Origin: Echinometra lucunter | Lineage: Eukaryota; Echinodermata; Echinoidea; Camarodonta; Echinometridae | DNA: 64,000 nt | NCBI GenBank assembly: GCA_029962745.1 | Contig: CM057156.1 | Span: 3,370,114-3,434,113, forward strand | Direction of reading: 5' to 3' | In this document: positions 47,165 to 59,920 of the stretch, piece after piece | Numbering within the stretch: the first letter of the stretch is position 1 | Layout of the letters: the number at the start of each line of letters is the position of its first letter | Made by a program: the position numbers and the translations under genes | The notes under the pieces: model-generated | Told to the model about the DNA's origin: nothing | The model's database searches: none | Seen by the model: the letters and a program-made list of their open reading frames with translations, nothing else

Positions 47165-48566
47165 TCACAAATATATATCATTAGTGGAATCATTTTGTAA
47201 TGAGTTATGATAGAGTGCATCAACAGAAAGCGGCCTTGATACGTCATCCAGGATTTCATTGTCCTGATCGACATCGCGTGACTTTCGTCTTCGCACGGTC
47301 GACACAGAATTTGTCAAATTATTCTGTTCTGCGCTGTGGTTGTGGGTAATTCCATTTTCATGTTCTTTCTTTCCAAGCTCTGTTAAAATCGTAAACAAGA
47401 AAATAAAATATCTGGAGTTATAGATCTTATTTCGTTGTATGTTTTGAGTATTTCGACATCACGAACGAATAGAATGAAAATTCTCTGATATCATTTCACT
47501 ATGATAATATGAACATAATGAACGGAAGTTTCACGCAATCAAATTTTTGGTTGACTGAACACAAATAAAACCTTTTCTTCTCACCTTGTCGATCAGTGAT
47601 ATATAATCAACCAATTATACAGGGAACCAAACATTCATATTAATTTAATCACAATGCATAAAAAACTGCACTATTGTAGAAAGAATTAGTTATCTCCGAG
47701 CAAAGTGTGGACAACTTGCTTTATCCAGACAATTGAATTCAGAAGTGTGAGTGAAATTTCTCTGTAATCCTCTCATTGCAAGGTGACTTCTTCAACCGAC
47801 GACAAAGACTAAATACTTTGATTTTCACATTACATGTACTAAAATTTAAATCATAGTTATCTAAGCACTTTCAACGCCCGTTATCAAACTTCAAAAGTCA
47901 CATCATAAGATGATAACCATAATTTGTTCTAATAATCAGTGATCTTCGTAAATTAGTACGTAAACTTTGCACCCCTATAGAATGTGAATCTTCGTTTACT
48001 TTAAAATACATTTTTATCGCTGTATCGCAACGCTCTCTTGCGGAATAAAATGATGATCGAATAACGCTCCAACAAAATTTTCTTACGCCCCCACCTGCCC
48101 TTCTCGGCTAAAAATTCTGGCTACGCCCCTGCCGTACAACATTCACAGTGATAGAGCAACCTAAATATTACTGTGAAGATACGGAGGCACCAAGTAAGAG
48201 TTAATCCTTAAAAGGACTGTTTTGTATCTTTCTTGAAGTGAATTAGTTCTTAAAAACTGAAATTCAAAGTGAGATTCTTCCGGATTAGTTCTGAAAAGAA
48301 CTTTGAGATTGGTGAGTACCTATGTTTTCGTTGTAGTTCGTGGTGTCGTCTTTAACATCGAGAGGAGGATGGTGTATGGTGATAGCGAGATAGTAGGCCC
48401 ATGATCCTAGAGCACTTCCTATGGCTGGTCCAACGATTGGTATCCACCACCAATGAACACCACCAGGTCTGGTTAAAGATTGAAAACCATATCAATGGTG
48501 GTTGATCATAATCGTAACTATATACTGATTATTGTTGTGGTGGGGATTACGGTGGTGGTGATGGTA

Positions 48567-48619
<53 letters not shown>

Positions 48620-48703
48620 ATTGAATGGTTATGAAGAGGACGATGAAGGTGAGGCTCGTGATGATGACGACGATGGTGATGGTGGTGGTGGTGGTGGTGA
48701 TGA

Positions 48704-48734
<31 letters not shown>

Positions 48735-51133
48735 AATAATGAAGATGATGATAAAGAGGAGGAGGAGAAATTTGATGATAAGAAGATAAGATAAGGAAAA
48801 GGAAGAGAGGAAGTTTATAATGATAAAACGGATGACCTCCCCGTGAAGGTGTTGTGGCAAAGTTGGTAAGAGCGCGCTCTTAAATCAAAGGGTCTTGAGT
48901 TCGAGTCCCACTGATGCCCGGCCCCTTATGTCCTTCAGCAACACATTCAATCCACCTTTGCTGCACTCTACCCAGGTGTATAAGTTGATGCCTGATACTG
49001 ACTGATTGGGGGTAATGATAATGTTAATGATAAATTAAGTTTTAACCCTTTGGGATGGATATGTTGCGCAGCATAAATATCTTCATTATTGTAGTGGTGA
49101 TGATGATAATGATTACGATGATTATGTTAATGTTAGCTACTCTTTAACTGAACAGCCCTTTGTTCTTTTACTTAAGTAGTCCCTGAATTTCGACTTAACG
49201 ATTGGGAAAAAAGCATTTCACGCGTCATCATCTAGCTATTCCTTCAATTTCGTCGAAGATGAAGATGACTTACGTCCAAACTTCTCTGCCGTATCCCATC
49301 GCAGTGAGAAGGAGCCGACCAGACAGGTCTACTGATGGATTCAGGGGTGCTCCAGCGTTGTAACCATAGCTCATCAGGATGGTGAATACTATCAGACCAA
49401 AGAAGAAGGGTGCTAGGCTGAGAGGGGGTGCGTTGTTTCGACGATCCATCACGGCTCCTATAGCTGCTAGTAGCAAGGCTGTGTTCAATACCTGCAAATC
49501 AAATAGAATAATGATACTTTGATGTAGGCCTATACTCCTGTTCATTCTACTGCAATGTGTGTGTGTGTGTGGGGGGGGGGGTTGTTGCTGTTTTTCGTTT
49601 GTTCGTTTGTTTGTTTGTTTGTTTGTTTGGGGGAGGGGGTTATGATGAGCAAGAGCAAACATACAGTGGCTAAATGAGCAAAAACTTTGGGGCAGAAAAA
49701 AAAAAATCCGCATCGCCACAGGGTGGCATATATGAGCATATTTATTGCCCAACTATAAATCTGGGAATTTGTCATGTTCCAACAAACGCATAAAAAGTAT
49801 ACGTTACAAAAAGTGAGGAAAACCCCCCAGAAAATCATGTGATTTCAGCAACACTCGTAGATCACTATATGGATAAACCACGTTTGAATTTTATTTGGGG
49901 GGGGGAGCAACTTCCCCTCCCCCCCCCCCCCCCCCGTCCCTCCCCCTCGTCCCCAATCAGGCCGCCAATGCAAACATAATGTTATCATCATCGTTGTTTT
50001 GTGTCAACGAATGATATAAAAATCAAAAGAACTTCGGCAGGGCTGACCTAAGTTAAACATTATTGAAATTGGGTGAGGGCTCTCCATTAGAAAAATCAAG
50101 TCAAAGGTTTGGTTTGTTTAATTTAATAAAATTACATTTCATCAACTATTTCCATTATATGAAGATAGTACCTTTAATAGTGCGATGAACTTCACTTTCC
50201 GGGTATAGCGCATATAAACCAACATTTTCACTTCAAATAGATATTTATTTTTCTGATTTTCTGATTTGGTGAGATCATTTCAAATGATTAAATACAGTGA
50301 CAGGGGTGACGTATAATAACATAATCATATAGTACATATGGAAGTAGAAGCAAAACCCTGTAAGCAAGCTCTTCATATGTTGTTAGAGAGCAAAGTCCCC
50401 CCCCCCCCCCGGCAAGATAGTCAGTCATAATGTAGGAGGAAAACAAAGGGAAAAAGAATGCGACACTACATGAAGTACCGGTGAAAACAGACATTACAAG
50501 TTTACCTGTTCGAAGAAGCCGGTCGTCACAGACAAGTATGGTTGCGGGAATGTAGCAAATATTCCCGCTGTCCCGTTCTCACCAAAAGCTTGACGTATCC
50601 CGCCATCAAAATGATCAAAAGCGTCTGTAAAGGCAGATTAAACTGAATATCAAAAAAATATAAAATGGGGAGGACTGGACTTTTTCGGGTTATGTATGTT
50701 ATAATAATAATTATATTGTTATTATTATTATTACTGTTATCATTATCATTATGTTATCATGTCTGAATGAAATGATAGGTTAAGGAAACTATTAAACCTG
50801 AGTCTAAATAGAAAGATAATACGCAGATTTTGCAAGTAATATCCTTGAATTTATTCTTTTATGAAATAATTATTGACACTGCCATATTTTAGGAACCTGC
50901 TATCAGCTCTATGTCATAAGGTATTTTTTAGTTCTTCTCAACAAGCTATCTAATCGCCAATTTGTTCTTTCTTCTTTCTAATTTTATTTTGCAGATCGGT
51001 TATTTGTTTATAATACGTTTGTCAAACTCGAACTCTTTTAAACAATGACCATTGTGTCACCTGGCTCTAGATTTGTTTTTATTCCCCTCATTTACATGGT
51101 ACATGCAATTGATCTAATGCATGCATTATTTAA

Positions 51134-51192
<59 letters not shown>

Positions 51193-51332
51193 ACAATGAT
51201 AATAATAATAATTATAAGAATAATAACAATAATAATAATAATAATAACAATAATAACAATAACAATAATAATAATAATAATAACAATAATAACAATAATA
51301 ATAATAATAATAACAATAATAACAATAATAAC

Positions 51333-51364
<32 letters not shown>

Positions 51365-51380
51365 TGATAACAATAATAAC

Positions 51381-51430
<50 letters not shown>

Positions 51431-51434
51431 CAAC

Positions 51435-51484
<50 letters not shown>

Positions 51485-51485
51485 C

Positions 51486-51529
<44 letters not shown>

Positions 51530-51530
51530 C

Positions 51531-51578
<48 letters not shown>

Positions 51579-54500
51579 TTGTGTATCCATGGAAGCCTCA
51601 TAAGCTTCAGTGATGTTATTCCTGAGGGCCCTGTAAATTATTATAAGCCCAGCTATTGCATAGGTCCCCACTAACACCTGGGTCGAGTGGGACATTATTG
51701 TAGGTAAAACGTCCTGCCCAAGGATATAAGCACCCAACGAGGATCAAATCCAGGACCTTTCGTATAAGAGTCGATAGCCTTCACCAATAGACCGCAATGC
51801 TCCATTGTTTCCCTGTCATATTTACCCTACAACTCAATGTTTTATTATAGAATGAAGTTTGAAAACTATTTCGTGGCATTTTTATAAAAGGCGTATACCA
51901 AAACCATCTCGAGAGGTTGAAAATGCTCACTTTGTCAATCAATAGCATCCATTCTATACGCACCTTCGTAAACGAGATAGACGACCAAAGCGCCAACGAA
52001 CCCACCGGCTAATTGTGCCATGAAGTAGAGGGGTATCCTTCTCCAAGGGAATATTCCTATAACAGCTATTCCTATCGATAGGGCCAGGTTGATATGACCC
52101 CCTAAACAAAAAAGATGAAGAGAAAGAAAAAATGTGTTGCATAGAACAAACACGAAATGATAAAGAAGCCTTTTAGCCTTAAAACTCAGGCGAAATCCAC
52201 ATAAGAAAGCACGTCTTAGGAACACAGCCCCAAATGGAGAAAGCTAGATGAATCATTCATTTCAATTAAACTACTGTTCCTTATTTTTGCCTTTTTTATG
52301 GAAGAATCTTTATCTTTTATCACTATCAAAAGGGTAGAAGATAGTTTTAAACAGTTCCCGCGGAAGAAGGGAAAGCACAACACTTTACATTGGTCCCGAC
52401 GTCACTCAAGTAGGCCTACTCTGCTTTCTCAGATCGTATTCTAGAAGTCTTCGGCAGCGCCTGGTCTGCAATCCCTACCTCTCATACTGAAAATGTACAC
52501 ATTTGTTTGTTTTAAGTATGTGGGGTTTTTTTTCTTCTTCTTCTTTTATTTTCAGCGAAACCAGTAGTCTGTAGAAACATGGAAAGAAATTACTATCACG
52601 GAAAAGGTATAGTAATATTTTTCTTTTTACGATCTACAAGTAAATATATACATAACAGTAAAGATCACTTAAGTTTATGCATAATGTATTTAAAGCTCAC
52701 TAAGTAAGGATTGATGCCCCACCCTTGATGCTAGTACCGCTCCCCCCCCCCCCCCCCCCCCCCCCACCTCTCCCCCAGCATTCATCGACCCACAACCATT
52801 GGTCATAGAAGAGTCTCCTACCTGAGACTCCGAAGCCTGAGTAGACCGCTAGACTAACCCCCATCCCGGCGGTGATAGCGATGTTAAACCCCGAGCCCGT
52901 TCGTGATACGACATCCTGTGCGACGGCAGCGTGTGCGAAGACCTTTATCAAAATAAACAAAGTGCATTAAGATGATCTAAATCATTACCATTCAGACTAT
53001 CATATCTTTGTGACCATCTATGCGCTTACTAAAAAAAGAAATCAACCTTGAAAACTTGAACCTGAGAGATAGCCTTTTTCATCTCCTTGTTTGAACAATG
53101 ACAATACAATATTGTTTGTTTGTTTGAAAATTATTTCTCGGTTCGAACATAATACAAAAGAATCGATTATTTAAAAAAATAAATTTAAACAACATGAACA
53201 AAAGTCATTTACAATTTACTTCCAAATGCAAAGTAAGTATATAGAAAATTAACATTTACAAACAGAATTTGAGATCGCACTGACCGTCGTTATATAAGCG
53301 AGTTGCTTGACATCGACGACGGCCTTCAACTTATGTATCCCTAACGCGAAGCCATCGCTCCTGTCCTCTAAAATTTGACAGTCGACTCTTTGATTGGCGT
53401 GTAAATGGGTTTGAAGGGACTATTTGTGTGACAATGACATTAATTTTTGTGCCCTCTCTCCTTGACTCTCTCTTTATCGTCGCTACTCCACACAAGCTTC
53501 CCTATTACAGGGGAGCATTTCATGAAGAGTCTTGTCGGTGTTTTCACTGACTAATTTGCTCTCAGCCAATCAGATGCGAGGATTTTCAGTAGCTTATAAC
53601 AGTTGTCAGTGAAAATCACTGACAAAACTCTTCTTGAAACGCTCCCGAGGACACTATTTGGAACCGGCTTTGATCAAAGGCCTGTTAAATGTTTCCAGTG
53701 ACTATGACGAAAAACCAATCCACATTGTTTAAGTTCCAAAAAATCATTAACCTTAGTCAAAACGAAGATTTTGCAATTTCCCCCGAAGTATGCCAAGTGC
53801 GTTGAGGAAACAGGGTAAAGAAATACAAAATGGAGAGACTTCCATTTAAAGCTTTCATGAAACTTTTAGTTTTGAATGAAGGAATGAAGGAAGGGATTTG
53901 TTCATTTTTTTACAATTGATTTATTATTTCATAACTTGAGAATGTTAAACAACCAGCGTATACATGGTATAAACCTAGATCTTCAATAACCCTCCTAAGA
54001 GATGACATATGAGATATAATATTACACCTAAAATCTCAGCTGCTGGTCTAATTTTACTTTGTTTTTAAACAGTCTGTGATGTATAATTAGTTCACTTCAT
54101 TATTATAATTTCACCTCAGTCTTTTACAATGCTGTAACCTGAAGAATCAATTCCCTTAAAATGTAAAATGTGTTCTCCTCCCCAATATTGGCGTAAATCC
54201 CGGGGGGATGGGGATATATCCCCCCACACTTTTTCGAGAGGGGGATGGCGTGTACAAATATCCCCCCCACACACACACACACACTTTTTAAGGAAGAAAT
54301 GATATATTTTAACTAATCAGGTAGTAAAATTTTTGATAATTTGTCATAAACAACTATCATATTTTCGAAATTCTATGTAAAAATGCGATTAAAAACCAGA
54401 AAAATAGTTATTTTTGGCTCGCTCGCTTCGCTCTCTCATCATATCTTAGAACTTCTATTTGAAAATGCAATTAAAAACCAGTAAAGTGGTTATTTTTGGC

Positions 54501-56568
54501 TCGCTCGCTTCGTTCATTCGCAAAATAAAAATTGATATGTGTGTAAGGGGGGTCTCTGCAGGTGGGTGAGGGTGTGTGTTTAAACTTAAGTGTGAGTTCG
54601 ACAGAAAAAAAAAATCGGCAAAAAAGTCAATCATCCCCCCCCCCCCCACTCCTCAAAGTGGATTTACGCCGGTGCTCCACAAACTCAAATTATAAACAAA
54701 CGTTCAACATGTCCAACTTCCTAGTACCACTCGATGTCATGGCATGTAATGGGGCTTCATGAATATAAGCATCATATTGAACAAATTTATGGTGCTAACG
54801 AACATATCCAACTGTAAATCCCACATTTGAAATTTGCTTCAACATACAACATTAGGTCTGAACATTAACGTATGAATTAAAACAGCTCCAAAAGAGATTT
54901 TTACATTGGTGGGTCTGAGCGCAGCTTTACCTTATTCAAAGACTGTTATCATAATTATAGCCAACTTTGCTTTATGATGACAATAATTTATCGAATGATG
55001 TATTCGATATGTACCAGGGCTAAGGTTCCGAAATGCAGAACGCTCATTGCAGCATGAGCCTTGACGTTTAAGGAATGGAATTTTCATTACAAAGGTGCAG
55101 TGTATACTAAAACATAATGATTATCATAATGTTCACAATAGGTAATAGACTGAAAAGTTGTTAATATCCTTTTGTGCAACATTGAATATAGCCTCATTAT
55201 AATTATAATTGTTGTAACCATCCACTTAGCTTGCTACACCTTGGTCGAGATAGGCAACAACATACTTGCTAATCAGGGGCGACCGCCCCCCCCCCCCCCC
55301 CCCCCCTACTGGGCCTATACACAAGGAAATATTATACATGGGTTCGGTAATTCAAAGGGACCAGTGTAAAATTATCCATAGAAAATATATACAGGGTCTC
55401 CCTCTGAAAAATCGCCCAGAAACGTATCTAAACATTGGTTTAACACTAATAGTGCTTAAACCCCAATAACACAAAAAAGGGGGAAAGGGTTTGGATGTTT
55501 AGATCAGACTATAAAACGCCTATAGGAAGTGCTTTAAAATGGAAGATTCCAAACAACAGAAAATGAAAATTTTCTCGCTCGGTCGAAAATATATTTTTTA
55601 AAGGCGTTACTAAAATGTAAAGTTGAAATTATAGAAATATCTTATCATTCTTATCATTATCATTCGGGGGGAGGGGTGCATGAGCTTCCTAAAGTGTCGT
55701 CCACCCCCGGTCGTGATTTAAAAGAAAATAGCCGCCCTTTTTCCCCTTTCCTCCTGCCGCCTTTTCATTCTTTAATGTTGGCAAGTATGCAACAATAAAA
55801 TGACTTGTATCAGGTTCATGGCGTCCACTTTCCCATGTGATTCAACCATATATTCTGAAACAACATTGCCCCCTTTTTAAAGATGATCAGAGTGATCACT
55901 TGTTGTGTTGAAGTGGCGATTCTTGTATAAATTTGTACGTATAACACCCTGACAAGTTAATCAATCCTTTAGGCATGTTAGATTTGTTATTGTAAATCAA
56001 ATGAAAATTAGATTCGGTATAGCACGGTGCCATCAAAGTCAAGAGGAATGTAAGTGGTTGGCACAGTTACAACTTCAAGGGTGACGAATGGCAGTCCATC
56101 ATGGCATCGCATGTAAATGTCTGATGCTAAGATCTGTTCAAACAAACAAGAAGAGGTCTAACATGGTCAATATGTTACAAGATGACCCAACCAAACACCG
56201 ATGACTTGCAATATATACGTTCGGATGATAAGCTGTGTATATCATGTAATCGGATGATGAATTATTATGATCGACGTTGGTAATGTAATTATTGACTGTG
56301 GCAGGGTTCAGAGAAGAAGGACCCCACTCTTTTGCACAAAAAATAAGTGATGCCCATCACGGTAATGAGCACTTTGAATTTGATCTGAGCACATCTCCCC
56401 GCCCCCGGCCCCATCCGTTGTGAATGGCCTTATAGTTGTTGAGATGGAGGTACTTACCGATACAATGAACGTCGAGTAGAACTCGCAGATGAGAAATCTT
56501 CCGAGCTCATTCCGAACCGTTATCAAATTCAGAAACTTCTTCCTCAATGATATCTTACCCGTTCCCAT
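47165..56568 (-). CDS. Aquaglyceroporin-like channel with altered pore motifs, seven exons
   Basis: Exons on the minus strand: 56568-56458, 52942-52822, 52101-51964, 50624-50506, 49491-49274, 48468-48320 and 47379-47165. They total 1071 bases, giving 356 residues. All splice sites are GT-AG and phases agree. It is a membrane channel of the major intrinsic protein family; an aquaglyceroporin would pass water, glycerol or similar solutes. Seen: TM1 (ELGRFLICEFYSTFIVS), loop B GGHINLALS (residues 78-86), TM3 region PLYFMAQLAGGFVGAL, loop C NGTAGIFATFPQPYLS and TM4 FFEQVLNTALLL. Loop E is AGAPLNPSVDLSGR (209-222), TM6 HWWWIPIVGPAIGSALG, followed by a 70-residue polar tail with RRRKS. The loop C extension and D218 mark the glycerol-type branch. 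The first NPA is NLA (82-84), the second is NPS (214-216), and the arginine after it is V217. The start is the ATG at 56568; the frame is open upstream. The channel fold looks intact, but solute specificity cannot be read. Confidence 0.92.
48541..48760. repeat. (GAT)n/(GGT)n microsatellite in an aquaporin intron
   Basis: Long GAT runs (48569-48620, 48700-48725) with GGT stretches between. Lies in the intron between the WWWIPIVGP exon and the NPS exon. Confidence 0.93.
48842..49080 (+). mobile_element. tRNA-derived SINE in an aquaporin intron
   Basis: The head GTTGTGGCAAAGTTGGTAAG gives box A, and TTGAGTTCGAGTCCC gives box B. The body has ACCCAGGTGTATAAGTTGAT and GGTAATGATAATG, shared in outline with the other SINEs. 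Antisense to the aquaporin gene. Confidence 0.65.
49553..49645. repeat. (TG)n, poly-G and (TTTG)n run
   Basis: Simple repeats next to each other in the intron upstream of the NPS exon. Confidence 0.9.
51132..51577. repeat. (AGT)n then (AAT/AAC)n microsatellite, 440 bases
   Basis: AGT units at 51134-51192 pass into AAT and AAC units to 51577. On the minus strand this is the ATT tail of the SINE at 51578-51802, greatly expanded. It lies in the aquaporin intron between the NLA exon and the loop C exon. Asn/Ile/Leu homopolymer frames here are not genes. Confidence 0.97.
51578..51802 (-). mobile_element. tRNA-derived SINE with expanded ATT tail
   Basis: On the minus strand the head reads GGAGCATTGCGGTCTATTGG with box B GGATTTGATCCTC. 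The body holds GGGCAGGACGTTTTACC, CCCACTCGACCCAGGTG and TTACAGGGCCCTCAGG, matching the copy at 39795. It ends in ATT repeats. Same strand as the aquaporin gene. Confidence 0.8.
52740..52766. repeat. Poly-C tract beside an aquaporin exon
   Basis: About 24 C in a row, roughly 55 bases downstream (gene sense) of the second coding exon. Confidence 0.9.
53510..53646. mobile_element. Fold-back MITE (GGGAGCATTTCATGAAGAG ends)
   Basis: The left arm GGGAGCATTTCATGAAGAGT and the right arm CTCTTCTTGAAACGCTCCC are imperfect inverted repeats, and inner segments also pair (CAGTGAAAATCACTGACAA). The middle holds CAGCCAATCAGATGCGAGGA. Related in layout to 31958-32099. In the first aquaporin intron. Confidence 0.75.
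54190..54670 (+). mobile_element. GGCGTAAATCC-terminus element, copy A
   Basis: Termini GGCGTAAATCC and GGATTTACGCC are perfect 11-base inverted repeats. The interior has two copies of a unit with GGCTCGCTCGCTTCG (54417 and 54497), an (AC)n tract, C runs and GTGTGAGTTCGACAG. It matches 59921-60337 in inverse orientation. Non-coding; in the first aquaporin intron. Confidence 0.85.
54671..56457. other. Aquaporin intron 1, remaining sequence
   Basis: AT-rich with a long C run at 55286-55306. No gene, SINE or paired element was recognised. Confidence 0.45.
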
Positions 56569-57546
56569 GTTTTCATCCTTAATAAAAAAGAAAGGCCGCT
56601 GGCGTAGAAGAAGCAAATACAAAGCAGTTTAACTACAGTCATACACTCTGCTCGGAAGTTCCTGGCAACAGGCAATAAACCACCTGTAGAATACCTAGAA
56701 GATACAGGTCGAGGTCTGAAGACATAAAATGAGAATGATTTATCTCAGAATATACTCAACCTTTAAACTGTGATCATGCCTTAACCCATGTTTATCACGT
56801 GAGAGTGCATGCTCTTCCGTGATTGGCTGGAAGCTGATGGTGACGAAGCAAAATGTGTAAACCAGTTGATGGAGATTGCGTTCTGTGTCCGAACATAGGC
56901 GACCTCCCTTCCTACCCCCCCCCAAACGAAAAAGTTTAGGGGCAAAACACATTTTCGCCCCCCCCCCCAATATTTTTGTGTTTGGATGAGCGTATGTGTT
57001 TTTTTTTAAATATATATATTAGGGGTGAGAAGACATGAGCCCCTAAAAAGGTGCACTGAGCCCCTAGAATGTTTGCCTCCCCCCACCCCATCCCAACTGC
57101 TTCTGGTGCTCTAGATTCCGAAGAAGATGAAAACATATTGGTGACCAAAGGCGTAGATTCCAGGGGCACTTTGACAACTACCCCAATAATCAATGCTGGC
57201 TTAAACATGAAAGATGAAAATAACTGACTTTAAATCAAGGTACATTGTGTGAAAAGGTTTTACCTCTCGAGATGCGTTGTATCCATGACGTAGGTCCTAA
57301 TGTCCAGTAATCAGCTTACTGTTGATTTAAAGTCCGGTCAAATATACATGTCTGCCTTCCTCTGTTAAGCATAGCAATATTATGGAAATATTTTGAAATA
57401 AAACATTAGTTCTTTTTTCAATAGTTGGCACATCATCAAAATAGAAAACGCCCCCTGCACACTCGGGTGCTTCCATAATCAATCAAGACAATAAATTGAA
57501 GAATATTATTATTTCCATAAAACATTGTAAATTAAAATCCTGTAGG
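56569..57546. other. 5' flank of the aquaporin gene, no gene seen
   Basis: C and G runs (56916-56926, 56959-56968) and AT-rich sequence. No convincing promoter element or upstream coding exon was recognised; the reading frame simply continues open upstream of the chosen ATG. Confidence 0.4.
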
Positions 57547-58221
57547 GCACTGGCGTAGCTAAGGGGGACACAAGGGGGCCATGACCCCCCTTTTGATCGG
57601 CGAGCAAAAAAAAAAAAATTAAAAATAAATAAATAAATAAAATAAAGACTTTCATCGAGTCCACTTCACATAACTTACCCTACCCCTACCCTACAAAATG
57701 AAAGTAAAACGTAAATATGCCACTTCTCATTGAAAGTTCTCATATAAGTTACCCTTAATACTAGATTTTAATGTGCAGAAAATGCCATTTTCATGAACGA
57801 ATTTTCAAAAATTTCCCATCCCCCTCCCGCACCCTCCCCCGCTCGGTCGCTTTGCTCCCTCGCCTTGGCATCAGATATGCCACTTCTCATAAAGTTACCC
57901 AAACTATTGAATTTTAGTGTGCAGAAAAATGCCATTTTCAAAAGTCTCCCTACAGTGGGAGGGAGGATACTCCCCTCCCACACCCTACCCCCGCTCGGTC
58001 GCTTCGATCCCTCACCTTGGACCACCCTATATGATACTTCTCATATAAGTTACCCCTACTTCTGAATTTTAGTGTGCAGAAAATGCTATTTTCATGCACG
58101 AATTTTCAAAAACCTCCTGAGAGTGGGAGGGGGATACCCCCTCCCACACCCTCATCCCGCTCGGTCGCTTCGCTCCCTCGCCTTGGCCCCTCCTGTTTGA
58201 AATTCCTGGCTACGCCAGTGC
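57547..58221. mobile_element. GCACTGGCGTAGC-terminus element with triplicated core
   Basis: Perfect 13-base inverted termini GCACTGGCGTAGC (57547) and GCTACGCCAGTGC (58209-58221). Inside are three direct repeats of about 150-170 bases (about 57720-57867, 57868-58028 and 58029-58200). Each has CACTTCTCAT..AAGTTACCC, TTTTAGTGTGCAGAAA and CCCGCTCGGTCGCTT..CTCCCTC. Non-coding. Confidence 0.85.
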
Positions 58222-58236
58222 TTTACGGCCTGTCTC

Positions 58237-58560
58237 AGATTCAGATTCAGATTCAGATTCAGATTTAAAGATTTAATTTCATTTTTTCATTTGTCAAAAT
58301 ATCAATTAAACAATCATAGTTCAAATACAATATAGCAAAGAAAAAGAAGGAAAGAAGGGATATACAAGATAGAAACCGATGTTTAAAAAAATCCTAACAA
58401 AATTAACTGCATACAAGAATGAAAATGAAAACAGAGACCAGCAAAAAAGCAGAGCTTGTGATACCGCCCATCCTTGTATTTTTAAGGGATGGCTCTAAAG
58501 ATAAAGATAACTGTATTTTGGCTCGCTTAAAAGTCAAACATTTATCCATGACATACTACA
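58237..58560 (-). mobile_element. Probable LINE 3' UTR end with (ATTCAG)n tail
   Basis: Five ATTCAG units (58239-58263) are followed by TTTAAAGATTTAATTTC and an A-rich non-coding stretch. This is the reverse-complement layout of a LINE 3' end with a six-base tail. No coding part. Confidence 0.4.
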
Positions 58561-59229
58561 TCGTTCCCCCTGCTTTTCCATAAAACACCAGTGGAGGAGG
58601 AGACGTTCCAATCCGAAGCCTATAACCCCCCCCCCCCCCCATTGCCCCTTATTTTCAAAATTTTCCTCCAATTAAAGGAAATTAATTGCTCTCACTTGGG
58701 GGAACCATAAAAATGATTAAAATAATGATAATTGAACATTTTTGTTTATCGCATAACACGGGCATAATTGTATGCCTCTATGTACTTAAAGAAATGAGTA
58801 CAAAAGCATATTCAACAAGAAAAGGTGCCTGGGTTCATAATTCTGACATTTTACAAAGTGGTGGAAAGATGAAGCTATCATTATGTTCTAATGATTTTTA
58901 AATGTTCTGGCAACTTGTTCCACAAAATAGTGGCTGCGTATGATGAAAATGACCTTTCCCCGTATGACTTGTCATGATTTGTGGAACAAAGGAGTTAACA
59001 GTCAATAATATGGCACTGATAAAGACGGATATGTGCGCAGTATAATTATTGTCACTATTATATCATTATCATTGTTGGTTGTTTTGTTTTGTTTTGATTT
59101 GTTTTGTTTTTGTTTTTGCCATGTATTATATCATCATATTGCATCTAATCACCCACTCTAAAATCAAGCCAAATGCTCCCTGTGGATTTCAAGAAATCAT
59201 TTTCTTCTCTTTCTCCCTCCCCACATTTA

Positions 59230-59262
<33 letters not shown>

Positions 59263-59920
59263 CCTATAGAAAGAAAACAAAAGATCCTAAATTCATTGAC
59301 ACAAAAAAAAAAGCTTGAAGGCCAAATACAAGGCTGCTGTCATATCGTTTACAGTTTCATATAACCTCGGACTCGTAATATCGCTCTTTGGAAACTACCA
59401 TTTTGTCAACACTTTTTCATCACACCTGACATCAAAGACTCTCCCACATCACAGACCACACGCACATCTACACGTACACACTGTCATTATCAGACTATAA
59501 ACACATCATATTTTTTCCCCTTTTTCCTCACTTCCCTTTCTCTCAGGACCAAAATGCATGATTTTGTTTAAACTGCCATAGTTAGACCATAGACCACACC
59601 GTGCATTCATTCGCCATATTGTTCGTAGTACGAGGGGGGGGGGGGGCGGGGGTTGAATGCCAAACTCGTATATCCATCTCTTCACTGATGAGATAATGAA
59701 GCGAGTCAACAAAAAGTTTGACACTGTCTTGATGCATACTCTGTAGTCATCTCAACTTCTGGAGTATATAGGCCCACATGAGTTTATGGAAGGCTGATAA
59801 GTTTGACACTTTTGCTGCCCCGAAATGACAACTGCCAGAATAGTGCATTGGTAGTTTCAGTTTGGGAGAACGGCAACAACTCGAGGCCCAACCTCGTAAC
59901 CAATCATATCTTGAACCATC
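58561..59920. other. Intergenic, no gene seen
   Basis: C/G runs (58627-58642, 59635-59648), a short CT run (59231-59250) and AT-rich sequence. Open frames are short and not protein-like. Confidence 0.45.

Noticed and set aside
48480..48860. Met/Asp/His-rich frames on both strands
   Set aside because: GAT/GGT microsatellite within an aquaporin intron.
51045..51737. Asn-, Ile- and Leu-homopolymer frames over 100 codons
   Set aside because: All are readings of the AAT/AAC array that forms a SINE tail.
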